From assembly GCA_002491825.1 (NCBI GenBank), contig DKWR01000007.1:2884-27875 (forward strand): 24,992 nt of DNA, written 5' to 3'. This document shows positions 14,888-23,400 of this stretch, piece by piece. The notes beneath the pieces were generated by a model that saw nothing but the letters and a program-made list of their open reading frames with translations, had not been told where the DNA came from and searched no databases. Position 1 is the stretch's first letter. Every line of letters starts with the position of its first letter. Source of the DNA: Ruminococcaceae bacterium UBA7147 (GTDB taxonomy: Bacteria > Bacillota > Clostridia > Oscillospirales > Acutalibacteraceae). A program made the position numbers and the translations under genes.

Positions 14888-15310
14888 TTATTTATGCGAG
14901 TCCGCAAGCACCTTGCGCATATATTTTGCGATGTCGGCGCTGTCGGTGTATTCGGCGTTGCCGTCCTTAACGGACTGTGAATATGTTGTAACGGTTGTCT
15001 TGTACTTCATTCCGCTCATTACAAGCTTGTCGCCCTTTACGACCTCTGAACCTTTGATGATTTCTTTGCCCATTCCGTCGCCGATCATAAGAATTACGTT
15101 CTTTGCAGGAACGTCCTCTTCAAGATTGTATTCGGCGTAGTCAACCCATTCGAGTTTTTCTTTGTTTTCCTCGGTGCTGACGGATTCAGCGGAGGTTTCT
15201 GACTGTGAAGCAGAAGTTGTATCGGTTGTCAGACTGCTGTTTGACGACGAGCAGGCTGCAAACGAGCACACTATTGTCAAAGCAAGCAATACAGAAAGTA
15301 GTTTTTTCAT
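14888..15310 (-). pseudogene. Internally deleted alkaline phosphatase lipoprotein
   Basis: A 140-residue frame. It starts with a lipoprotein signal peptide (MKKLLSVLLALTIVCSFAACSSS, lipobox FAAC) and a Ser/Thr-rich linker. Then comes KNVILMIGDGMG, the N-terminal metal-binding block of alkaline phosphatases with its catalytic Asp, followed by VTTYSQS and YTDSA, the usual site of the nucleophilic serine. Directly after YTDSA comes DIAKYMRKVLADSHK, which looks like the extreme C-terminus of such enzymes. Intact enzymes have about 450 or more residues, so some 300 are missing, including most metal ligands. The frame stays open and the AGAGGT ribosome binding site and the terminator are intact, so a stable truncated lipoprotein may still be made. 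It should not be an active phosphatase. Confidence 0.7.
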
Positions 15311-15446
15311 AAAAATACCTCTTTTAAATAAATTATTAAATTGCAGATTTCCAAATATTATATATATATTATCATATCAGGTTATAATTTCAAGGACTTT
15401 TTACAATATTTTTCGGTAATAATATTTATTTTGCAACAAAAAACAC

Positions 15447-15476
15447 TTTACTTTGCTAACGTGATAATGTTATAAT
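15447..15476 (+). promoter_or_regulatory. Probable promoter of the amino acid ABC importer
   Basis: TATAAT at 15471-15476, with TTTACT 18 bases upstream as a partial -35 box. The start of the binding-protein gene is 31 bases downstream of the -10 box. Confidence 0.6.
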
Positions 15477-15507
15477 AGTGTTATTCTTTTTATTGGAGGA
15501 GATTTTA

Positions 15508-16362
15508 ATGAAAAAACTTACTGCATTCATTCTTTCAGCACTTTTGGCTGTTACAGCTCTTACAGGCTGTGGCGGACAGTCATCAAGCTCTGAAGCGTCA
15601 AAGGACAATTCAAGCTCGCAGAGCGCAACTGGCGACTGGAGCTACATTGCAGACAAGGGCGACCTTGTTATCGGCATTACATACTTTGAGCCGATGAACT
15701 ACAAGGACGAAAACGGCGAGCTTACAGGCTTTGAAACAGAGTTTGCACAGAGCGTTTGCGAAAAGCTCGGCGTAAAGGCTACCTTCCAGAAAATCGACTG
15801 GGATTCAAAGGAAGTTGAACTCAACGCAAAGACTATTGACTGCATCTGGAACGGTCTTACAATCACAGACGAAAGACAGGAAAATATGGGTATTTCCACT
15901 CCCTATATGGAAAACAAGCAGGTTATGGTAACAAAGGCTGAAAATGCCGATAAGTTCACTACAGCAGAGGCTGTTAAGGGTGCAACGGTTGTTGCAGAGA
16001 AGAAGTCGGCAGGTGAGGACGTTGCAAAGGGCGACGAGTTCTTCAAGGAAGCTAACTACGTTTCCGTTGACTCACAGGCAAAGGCACTTCTTGAGGTTAA
16101 GTCGGGCACAGCTGACATTGCAATCATCGACTATGTAATGTCAATCGGCACAATTGCAGAGGGTACAGACTACGCTGACCTCAAGGTTGTTGAGGGTAAG
16201 GACTTTGCAAAGGAACAGTACGGTATTGCTGTTCGCAAGGGCGACACTGAAACCTTACAGAAAATCAACGACGCTATTCAGGCTGTTGCAGACGACGGCA
16301 AGCTTGATGAAATTGCAAAGAAGTACAACCTTCAGGATCTTCTTCTTGTAAAAGCAAAGTAA
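15508..16362 (+). CDS. Amino acid ABC transporter substrate-binding lipoprotein
   Basis: A family 3 solute-binding protein (SBP_bac_3) that captures a polar amino acid or cystine outside the membrane. The protein has 284 residues from the ATG at 15508, with GGAGGA 7 bases upstream; a start 30 bases earlier is rejected because it would spoil the signal peptide. The lipoprotein signal is MKKLTAFILSALLAVTALTG with Cys21 in LTGC. A Ser-rich tether follows. The domain shows LVIGITYFEPMNYKDENGELTGFETEFAQ, DSKEVELNAKTIDCIWNGLTITDER and QYGIAVRKGD, all typical of the family. The ligand cannot be assigned with confidence. It is the first gene of a three-gene importer. Confidence 0.92.
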   Translation: MKKLTAFILSALLAVTALTGCGGQSSSSEASKDNSSSQSATGDWSYIADKGDLVIGITYFEPMNYKDENGELTGFETEFAQSVCEKLGVKATFQKIDWDSKEVELNAKTIDCIWNGLTITDERQENMGISTPYMENKQVMVTKAENADKFTTAEAVKGATVVAEKKSAGEDVAKGDEFFKEANYVSVDSQAKALLEVKSGTADIAIIDYVMSIGTIAEGTDYADLKVVEGKDFAKEQYGIAVRKGDTETLQKINDAIQAVADDGKLDEIAKKYNLQDLLLVKAK

Positions 16363-16384
16363 GCAACGAAACGGATTTGGGATA

Positions 16385-17035
16385 ATGAACGAATTTATCA
16401 ATGTTACTCAACAGCTCTTCAAGGGCTTTGGTGAGAACTGCTTTATATTTGCAATTACACTTCTGCTTGCGCTTCCGCTGGGACTTATAGTTTCTATGGG
16501 CTCAATGTCAAAGTTCAAGCCTCTTAAATGGCTTACAAAGGCGTTCGTGTGGGTTATCAGAGGAACTCCGCTTATGCTTCAGCTTTTTGTGGTGTTCTAC
16601 ATTCCACCGCTTGTGTCAAACGGCGGCTTTAACTTTCCGAGAATGCAGGCGGCGCTGATTGCGTTTGTAATCAACTATGCGGCGTATTTTTCGGAAATTT
16701 ACCGTGGCGGAATCGAGTCGATTCCAAAGGGGCAGTACGAGGCAGGACAGGTGCTCGGAATGAAGAAATCGCAGATTTTCTTCAAGGTCGTACTTATGCA
16801 GGTTGTAAAGCGAATTACCGCTCCAATCGGCAACGAGATTATCACTCTCGTCAAGGACACCTCGCTTGCAAGCGTAATTGCAATTCCCGAAATACTGATG
16901 AACGCAAAGGATTTTTCAATGGAAGGTCTTATCTGGCCGCTGTTCTACTCGGCTGTATTCTTCCTTGCTTTCTGCGGAATACTGACGCTTCTCTTCTCGT
17001 TTATCGAGAAAAAGCTCGATTACTACAAGGGTTAA
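16385..17035 (+). CDS. Amino acid ABC transporter permease (HisM/GlnP family)
   Basis: The membrane subunit of the importer, with 216 residues and about five predicted helices (near 17-40, 55-75, 88-105, 150-170 and 185-208). The cytoplasmic EAA loop, which contacts the ATPase, is QYEAGQVLGMKKSQIFFKVV. The block RGTPLMLQLFVVFY and the later NEIITLVKDTSLASVI are family signatures. The ATG at 16385 lies 22 bases after the binding-protein gene and has only a weak GGGAT site, so translation may depend on the upstream gene. Confidence 0.93.
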   Translation: MNEFINVTQQLFKGFGENCFIFAITLLLALPLGLIVSMGSMSKFKPLKWLTKAFVWVIRGTPLMLQLFVVFYIPPLVSNGGFNFPRMQAALIAFVINYAAYFSEIYRGGIESIPKGQYEAGQVLGMKKSQIFFKVVLMQVVKRITAPIGNEIITLVKDTSLASVIAIPEILMNAKDFSMEGLIWPLFYSAVFFLAFCGILTLLFSFIEKKLDYYKG

Positions 17036-17047
17036 GGAGGAACGGAT

Positions 17048-17857
17048 ATGTCGCTGTTAAAGGTTGAAAATATACAGAAAAGCTTTGGCAAAACTCAGGT
17101 TTTAAAGGACATAAGCTTCTCGCTTGAAAAGGGCGAGGTTCTTGCGATTATCGGTTCCTCGGGTTCGGGCAAGACAACTCTTTTAAGATGTCTTAACTTT
17201 CTTGAAACACCGCAAAGCGGAAAAATCACGGTAAACGACAGCGTTCTGCTCGACTGCGGCAATAAAGCAAAAACAAGCGACGCTGAAATCAGAAAAAACA
17301 GACTTCATTTCGGACTTGTTTTTCAATCGTTTAATCTTTTTCCGCAGTACAGGGTGATTGAAAATATCACACTCGCCCCGAAGATGCTTGCAAAGGAGCA
17401 GATAAAAAAGAGCGGAGAATTTATGGGCGCAAAAACCTATAAGGAAGCGCAGGAGCTTATCGAAACAAATGCGCTTTCACTGCTTGAAAAGGTAGGTCTT
17501 TCCGAAAAGAAGGACGCCTATCCCTGCAATTTAAGCGGAGGTCAGCAGCAGCGTGTTGCAATTGCAAGGGCGCTTGCGCTGAATCCCGACGTACTCTGCT
17601 TTGACGAGCCTACCTCGGCGCTTGACCCCGAGCTTACGGGAGAGGTGCTCAACGTAATCAGAGGACTTAAATCCTCCGACAGCACGATGATTGTTGTTAC
17701 TCACGAAATTGAATTTGCACGTGATGTAGCCGACAAAATCATCTTTATGGCTGACGGCGTAATCGCAGAGGAGGGCACTCCCGAGCAGGTTATCGGCAAT
17801 CCGCAGAATCCGAGAACACAGGCGTTCTTATCAAGATTCAATCAATATGCAAAATAA
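17048..17857 (+). CDS. Amino acid ABC transporter ATP-binding protein
   Basis: The ATPase subunit of the importer, with 269 residues. Walker A is GSSGSGKT (36-43), the Q-loop is FQSFNLFP (from 92), the signature is LSGGQQQR (162-169) and Walker B is VLCFDEPTSALDPEL (182-196); the switch histidine is in VVTHEIEFARDVAD. Residues about 115-142 (LAKEQIKKSGEFMGAKTYKE and following) form a somewhat longer helical region than in GlnQ or HisP. The ATG at 17048 has a strong AAGGAGG, 12 bases after the permease stop. A terminator follows. Confidence 0.95.
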   Translation: MSLLKVENIQKSFGKTQVLKDISFSLEKGEVLAIIGSSGSGKTTLLRCLNFLETPQSGKITVNDSVLLDCGNKAKTSDAEIRKNRLHFGLVFQSFNLFPQYRVIENITLAPKMLAKEQIKKSGEFMGAKTYKEAQELIETNALSLLEKVGLSEKKDAYPCNLSGGQQQRVAIARALALNPDVLCFDEPTSALDPELTGEVLNVIRGLKSSDSTMIVVTHEIEFARDVADKIIFMADGVIAEEGTPEQVIGNPQNPRTQAFLSRFNQYAK

Positions 17858-17862
17858 TTTTC

Positions 17863-17900
17863 CGGCTCAGAGTTTTAATACTTTGAGCCGTTATTTTATT
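17863..17900 (+). terminator. Terminator of the ABC importer operon
   Basis: CGGCTCAGAG and CTTTGAGCCG form a 10-bp stem with one G-T wobble around an 8-base loop, followed by TTATTTTATT. The last two T also begin the -35 box of the next promoter. Confidence 0.85.
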
Positions 17901-17927
17901 GACAATATCGGACTTACGGTATAAAAT
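17899..17927 (+). promoter_or_regulatory. Promoter of the O-antigen ligase-like gene
   Basis: TTGACA (17899-17904), a 17-base spacer and TAAAAT (17922-17927). It overlaps the T-run of the preceding terminator and lies 33 bases before the start codon. Confidence 0.7.
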
Positions 17928-17960
17928 TAAAGCAATATCATTATTTGAAAGGCAAATAAA

Positions 17961-19574
17961 ATGAAGAATACCAAAAATACAACCGAGAGTCCGCGACTTC
18001 AGGAAAAATATTCAACAAGGCATGCTGTGCTAAACTACTTCCTTGTGCTGATGTTCACTGTTTTTCCGCTGTTTGCGTCTGACGCATTTTTTAACATCCG
18101 CCACGACAAATACTACTTCTTTTTGGCATTATCGGGAGTTGTGATAATTGCCGAGGCTGTTCTGATTTATTTTGCATACTGCGACAATAAAAAAGACAAC
18201 TCACCAGAAATGGCAGTCAGTAACGCCAACATCACAAAATTTTCTTTTACCGACTGGGCAATGCTTGCATTTCTTGCGGTTTGCGTAATTTCAGCCGTAT
18301 TTTCAAAACACACCGAGGACGCTCTTTTCGGTTCGTTGACTGGCAGAAACAACGGTCTTATTCTGATTGCATTTTATGTGGGAATATACTTTGTCATTAC
18401 CCGCTGTTACTACTATATGGAGTACGTTTTTGTTGCTCTTGCGGCAGGCTCGGCTGTTGTTTATCTTCTTTCGGTGCTCAACTTCTGCTACATTGACCCG
18501 CTTGGTATGTACACACGTCTTGATGCAAAAACGATTGAGGATTTTACCTCGACAATCGGCAACAAAAACCTTATGTCAAGCTTTATCTGCGTTATGCTCC
18601 CCGTTGTAATCACGATGTCGGTTCACACGAAAAAGACAATGTTCAGGATAATTTATCTTGTATCTTCAGCACTCGGCTTTATGGCTCTGATGACGGCAGA
18701 CAGCGACTCGGGTATTCTCGGAATCGGCGTGTTCATAGTTGTTATGCTGATTTGGTATTCACGTAAAATTTCACGGCTGAAAAGATATTTTCTCTGCCTT
18801 ACCGTTATGCTCACATCAGCAAAGATACTCCGCCTATTCACCGTTATTCTGTCGCAGTCATTCGGGTGCAGGACAAAGGAAATTGATGAGTTTCAAAAGC
18901 TGTTTGTCGAGTCAAACACAGGCTTTATACTAATCGGTATTGCCGCTGTAATTACGGGTGCGCTTTACATAATTGATAAGAAAAAGCCGAATCTCACGCT
19001 TTCAAAAGCAGTTCCGATTGTGCTCGGCTCACTTTTTGCAGCCGCAGTTATTGCAATTCTGTCTGCTGTAGTTTACTTCAGCTGTGTTGATACCACAACA
19101 AAGCTTGACGGATTTTTATCCATATTGCGATTTGACGAAAGCTGGGGTACTCATCGAGGTTTTATGTGGATCAAGTCATTTGATATTTTCGGTGACGCTT
19201 CGTTTTTCCAAAAGCTTTTCGGTACGGGTCCCGACACATTCCACTATGCTTTTTCTCCCTATTTCACCGACCTTATGAAATACGGCGACTCTTCAACGAA
19301 CGCAGCTCACAACGAGTACCTCAACTACCTTATCACAATCGGCGCCTTTGGTCTTATTGCCTATCTGTCGGTTGTCGGCGGAACAATTGCAAGAGCAATT
19401 AAAAAGTCGTTTTCAAATCCGCTTTCAATCATATGCGTATCGGCAGTTATCTGCTATTCGGTGCAGGCTGTCGTAAACATTGCCCAGCCTATTACAACGC
19501 CTTTGTTCATTCTTTTTGTTGCGCTGACGGAGGCTGTTTCACGCAGTAATACGGGGCAGAATGAGTTAGTATAA
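17961..19574 (+). CDS. O-antigen ligase / Wzy-type polytopic membrane protein
   Basis: A 537-residue membrane protein with about 11-12 hydrophobic helices. It has the large extracytoplasmic loop and the Wzy_C-type signature seen in O-antigen ligases and polysaccharide polymerases: GTGPDTFHYAFSPYF, then AHNEYLNYLITIGAFGLIAYLSV. The Arg in the THRGFMWIKSF segment and the His in AHNEYL match residues usually considered functional. In a Gram-positive host such proteins attach or polymerise surface glycans or modify glycoproteins rather than O-antigen. No glycosyltransferase gene is nearby, so the substrate is unknown. The ATG at 17961 has GAAAGG 8 bases upstream. It has its own promoter and terminator. 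Confidence 0.82.
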   Translation: MKNTKNTTESPRLQEKYSTRHAVLNYFLVLMFTVFPLFASDAFFNIRHDKYYFFLALSGVVIIAEAVLIYFAYCDNKKDNSPEMAVSNANITKFSFTDWAMLAFLAVCVISAVFSKHTEDALFGSLTGRNNGLILIAFYVGIYFVITRCYYYMEYVFVALAAGSAVVYLLSVLNFCYIDPLGMYTRLDAKTIEDFTSTIGNKNLMSSFICVMLPVVITMSVHTKKTMFRIIYLVSSALGFMALMTADSDSGILGIGVFIVVMLIWYSRKISRLKRYFLCLTVMLTSAKILRLFTVILSQSFGCRTKEIDEFQKLFVESNTGFILIGIAAVITGALYIIDKKKPNLTLSKAVPIVLGSLFAAAVIAILSAVVYFSCVDTTTKLDGFLSILRFDESWGTHRGFMWIKSFDIFGDASFFQKLFGTGPDTFHYAFSPYFTDLMKYGDSSTNAAHNEYLNYLITIGAFGLIAYLSVVGGTIARAIKKSFSNPLSIICVSAVICYSVQAVVNIAQPITTPLFILFVALTEAVSRSNTGQNELV

Positions 19575-19581
19575 ATACCTT

Positions 19582-19614
19582 GCAGGACGGTTATTCCGTC
19601 CTGCTTTGTTATTT
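19582..19614 (+). terminator. Terminator after the O-antigen ligase-like gene
   Basis: GCAGGACGG, a five-base loop, CCGTCCTGC, then TTTGTTATTT. A perfect 9-bp GC-rich stem just after the stop codon. Confidence 0.9.
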
Positions 19615-19672
19615 CACACAAGTTTCTCACCAAAAATTCATAAAACTTTCACAAAACAAAATCAGGAAAATG

Positions 19673-19701
19673 TTGACAATTAGTTTTGATGCAATTATAA
19701 T
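19673..19701 (+). promoter_or_regulatory. SigA consensus promoter of the tetR-RND operon
   Basis: TTGACA (19673-19678), a 17-base spacer and TATAAT (19696-19701): a perfect consensus. Such a strong promoter is expected to need repression, which fits the palindromic sites just downstream. Confidence 0.9.
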
Positions 19702-19703
19702 TA

Positions 19704-19731
19704 TGACAAGTGTTCATATGACAGGTTGTCA
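19704..19731 (+). promoter_or_regulatory. Tandem palindromic operator for the TetR regulator
   Basis: Two 13-base sites, TGACAAGTGTTCA (19704-19716) and TGACAGGTTGTCA (19719-19731), lie 15 bases apart over the transcription start. The second has perfect TGACA/TGTCA arms; the first is imperfect. The spacing places both on nearly the same DNA face offset. Binding by the adjacent TetR protein is an inference from position. Confidence 0.6.
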
Positions 19732-19754
19732 CAATAATAAGGAGGCGTCTTATC

Positions 19755-20375
19755 GTGATAAAAAAGACATTTTACAACCTTCCCGAAGAAAAAAGGCAGA
19801 GAATTATAAACGCTATTATGCAGGAGTTTGCAAGCTCGACTACGGAAAAAGTCAGTATAAACCGCATAATCAAAGCGGCGAATATTTCAAGAGGAAGCTT
19901 TTACCAGTATTTTGACGACAAGGTTGACCTTGTTGAGGTGCTTGTAAAGACCTTTGCAGATCTTTCCGTTGAGGGCGGTCGCAAGGCACTGCAATACTCA
20001 AACGGCGATATTTTCTATACATACGAAAAGCTGTTTGACATAATCACCGACTTTGGCAAGGAGAAAAAGCAGAAGATGATTCTGAAGAATCTGATAAAAA
20101 ACCTTCGAGCAAACGACGACTTGATTTCCGAATATATGCTCAACAGATTTGAGGGATTAGCGCCATTCCGTGAATTTTCAAACCAGTTTAACAGGGATTG
20201 TCTGAAATATAAAAGCGACGAGGATGTTAAATCTCTTTCGCAGATTCTTACGCAGGTGCTCAAAAACGCAATCTTTGATGTTTTTGTTGTGGGAATGGAC
20301 TGCGATAAAGTCAAAAAAGATTATCTGCGTAAACTTGAAATAATCAAGAGCGGCGCAGTTGCAATTAACAATTAA
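19755..20375 (+). CDS. TetR family transcriptional regulator
   Basis: A 206-residue regulator. The N-terminal helix-turn-helix is classic: EEKRQRIINAIMQEFASS, then VSINRIIKAANISRGSFYQYFDDKVDLVEVL (about residues 33-63). The C-terminal ligand-binding part has no recognisable ligand motif. The start is a GTG at 19755 with GGAGG 9 bases upstream. It precedes the RND exporter by 29 bases and lies behind a consensus promoter covered by palindromes. This suggests it represses itself and the exporter until a ligand or drug relieves repression. Confidence 0.9.
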   Translation: MIKKTFYNLPEEKRQRIINAIMQEFASSTTEKVSINRIIKAANISRGSFYQYFDDKVDLVEVLVKTFADLSVEGGRKALQYSNGDIFYTYEKLFDIITDFGKEKKQKMILKNLIKNLRANDDLISEYMLNRFEGLAPFREFSNQFNRDCLKYKSDEDVKSLSQILTQVLKNAIFDVFVVGMDCDKVKKDYLRKLEIIKSGAVAINN

Positions 20376-20404
20376 CCATTTTAGGCTTCAGGAGTAACAA
20401 GCAA

Positions 20405-23400
20405 ATGCTATCAAAATTCAGTGTAAAAAAACCGATGACAGTTTTTGTCTGCGTTGTAATCATCATCGTGCTCGGCGCTGTGTCTTTTCTTAAAATGACA
20501 CCCGACCTGCTGCCGAATATGGACTTTCCCTATGCGATGATTATGACAACCTACGGCGGACAAACCCCCGAAACTGTTGAATCAACCGTAACAAAGCCGC
20601 TTGAACAGTCAATTTCAACTATTGACGGCGTAAAGGATATTACCTCTAATTCCGCCGAAAACTACTCGGTGCTTATTATCGAGTTTGAGGACGGCACGAA
20701 TATGGACACCGCAACAGTTGATTTGCGTTCAAGCCTTGACACAATCTCGGACAACTGGCCCGACGGAGTAGGTACGCCGTACCTTATCAAGGCAAACCCG
20801 AGTATTCTTCCTGTTGCAATGACGGCTGTTGAATACGAGGGCAAGGACAGAAACGAGCTGTCCGATTACGTCAGCGACGAGCTTTTAAACAAGCTTGAGG
20901 GAATTGACGGCGTTGCCTCGGTTTCCGACAAGGGTATTGTTGTTGAAAAAGAAAACGTCGTAATCTCACAGAAAAAAATTGATGCGCTCAACAAGAAAAT
21001 TTCAGCGGCACTCGACGACCAGTTTTCAGACGCAGAGGATAAGCTGAACAGTGCAAAAAAGGAAATTGACGACAACATCAGCAAGGCTGAAAGCGGAAGT
21101 CAGACAATAAGCTCCTCTATTGAGCAGATTAACGCACAGCAGGAATCCGCAGCATCACAGCTACAGGATGCACAAAAGAACGCTGAAAGCGGAAAAACCC
21201 AGCTTTTATCTGCAAAAATGCAGCTGCTTGACCAGAAAGCTTCGCTTACACAGACAAAGCAAACGCTTGAAACGGCTTATCAGACTCTTTTGTCTATAAA
21301 GACTTCCTACGAGGAACTTCTCGCTCAAAAGAAAGAGCTTACCGACACGCTCAATACTCTTAATCAGATAAGCGACAATTACGTTGCAATAATCAAGCAG
21401 ATGGCTGCTCTTGACAAGGACAGTGAGGAGTACAAACAGCTTGAAAAACAGCTTGAAGAGATTGACGAACAGCTAAAGTCGTTTAATATAAAAAAAGAAG
21501 GACTTGCTCTTGCAATTGAGTCTGCAAACGCCGCTCTTTCAAAGGTAGACAGCTCACTCGGGCAGATTAACGAAACACTCGCAGAGCTTGGAACGGATAC
21601 GTCAAATCTTGATTCCACTCTCAAAGAGCTTACCGATAAAATTTCCGTAATCAACAGCGGTATTGCACAAATCGACAGCGCAATCAGCGGACTTGACGAC
21701 AAGTCGGTTTCCGTAGACAGCGCACTTGCCACAATTTCAAAGCAACAGTCGAGCGCAGACTTTAAAATGTCGTCTGCCCTTTCAACGCTGACTGCAAAAC
21801 AGAGCGAGGTTCAGAGTGCTGTAACACAGCTTGACTCCGCCAAAAAAGATGTTCAGGGTTCAATTGACACCTTAAAGGGGCAGAAGGACAAGGCAAAAGA
21901 CAAGGCGGATATGAACAACACCGTCACGCTTGAAAACGTTTCCAATATTCTAACGGCGCAGAACTTTTCAATGCCGGCAGGCTACGTTACCGACGACGAA
22001 AACAACAAATATATGGTGCGTGTCGGCGACAAGGTCAATAATGAGAAGGAACTCAAAAGTCTTGTGCTTTTTGACACAAAGATTGACGGTATCGGCGTTA
22101 TAACTCTTGACGATGTTGCAGACGTATTTCTCAAAGATAATTCCGATGAGATTTATGCCAAAATCAACGGAAACGCCGGAGTTGTGCTCAGCTTTTCAAA
22201 GCAAAGCGACATTGCAACCTCAACCGTATGCGATAACATAAACACCACTCTCAAGGAGTTGAGTGAAGAAAATGAAGGACTTAACTTCACTAACCTCTAC
22301 AGTCAGGGCGACTACATTGCAATCGTAATTAACAGTGTTCTACAGAACCTGCTTCTGGGCGCACTTTTAGCAATAATAATTCTGTTTTTGTTCCTGCGTG
22401 ATATAAAGCCGACTGTAATAGTTGCCTGCTCAATTCCGATAAGCGTTGTCTTTGCGATTGTACTTATGTATTTCAGCGGAGTAACGCTGAATATGATTTC
22501 GCTTTCGGGACTTGCAATCGGCGTCGGAATGCTGGTTGACAACTCGGTAGTTGTAATTGAAAATATCTACCGTTTAAGAGGTCTGGGCTATTCTGCAATT
22601 CAGGCGTCGCTTAACGGTGCAAAGCAGGTTGCAGGTGCAATCGCTTCATCAACGCTTACAACAATCTGCGTATTCCTCCCGATTGTGTTTGTTGAGGGAA
22701 TCACAAGACAGCTGTTTGTTGATATGGCGCTCACAATTGCATACTCACTGCTTGCAAGCCTTATTGTCGCACTCACGCTTGTTCCTGCAATGGGACAACG
22801 TATGCTGCGCAAAATCAAGCCGCAGAAAAATCCCGAGAACAGTAAAATTATCAAGGGCTATGAAAAATCTCTGCGTTTTGTACTGCGCCACAAGGTATGT
22901 TCAATTCTCGTTGTAGTAGCCGTACTTGCCGCAAGTATATTCGGTGCGCTTGCAAAGGGATTCAGCTTTATGCCGAATATGAGCAGTACCGAGGTTCAGG
23001 TTTCCGCAAAGCTTGACGACAACGCAACGCTTGAAGAAACAATTGATACAGCCGAGCAGATTAACAAGGTGCTGAACGGATATGACGAGTTTGAAACCGT
23101 CGGTGTAATAACGGGCAGCAGTACAAGTCTTATGGGACTTTCGGGCGGCTCGTCATCGGATACAGGCAGTGTAACCGCTTACGGTGTGCTGAAAGACGAA
23201 TACACGAAGAAGAGCGAAGAAATCTGCGGCAGATTGAGTGCTAACCTTGAAAAGGTCAAGGGTGAAATCAGCGTCAGCGGCGGTTCTTCGACAAGCTCAA
23301 TGTCATCTGTTCTCGGTAATGGCGGAATTGAAATCACGCTCTACGGCGACGATATTGAAACGCTCAAGAAAACAGCCGAGGATATGGCTAAACAGCTTGA

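Noticed and set aside
19580..19915. A plus-strand open frame covering the tetR promoter
   Set aside because: It runs through a terminator, a consensus promoter and the operator, and overlaps tetR in another frame; no ribosome binding site.
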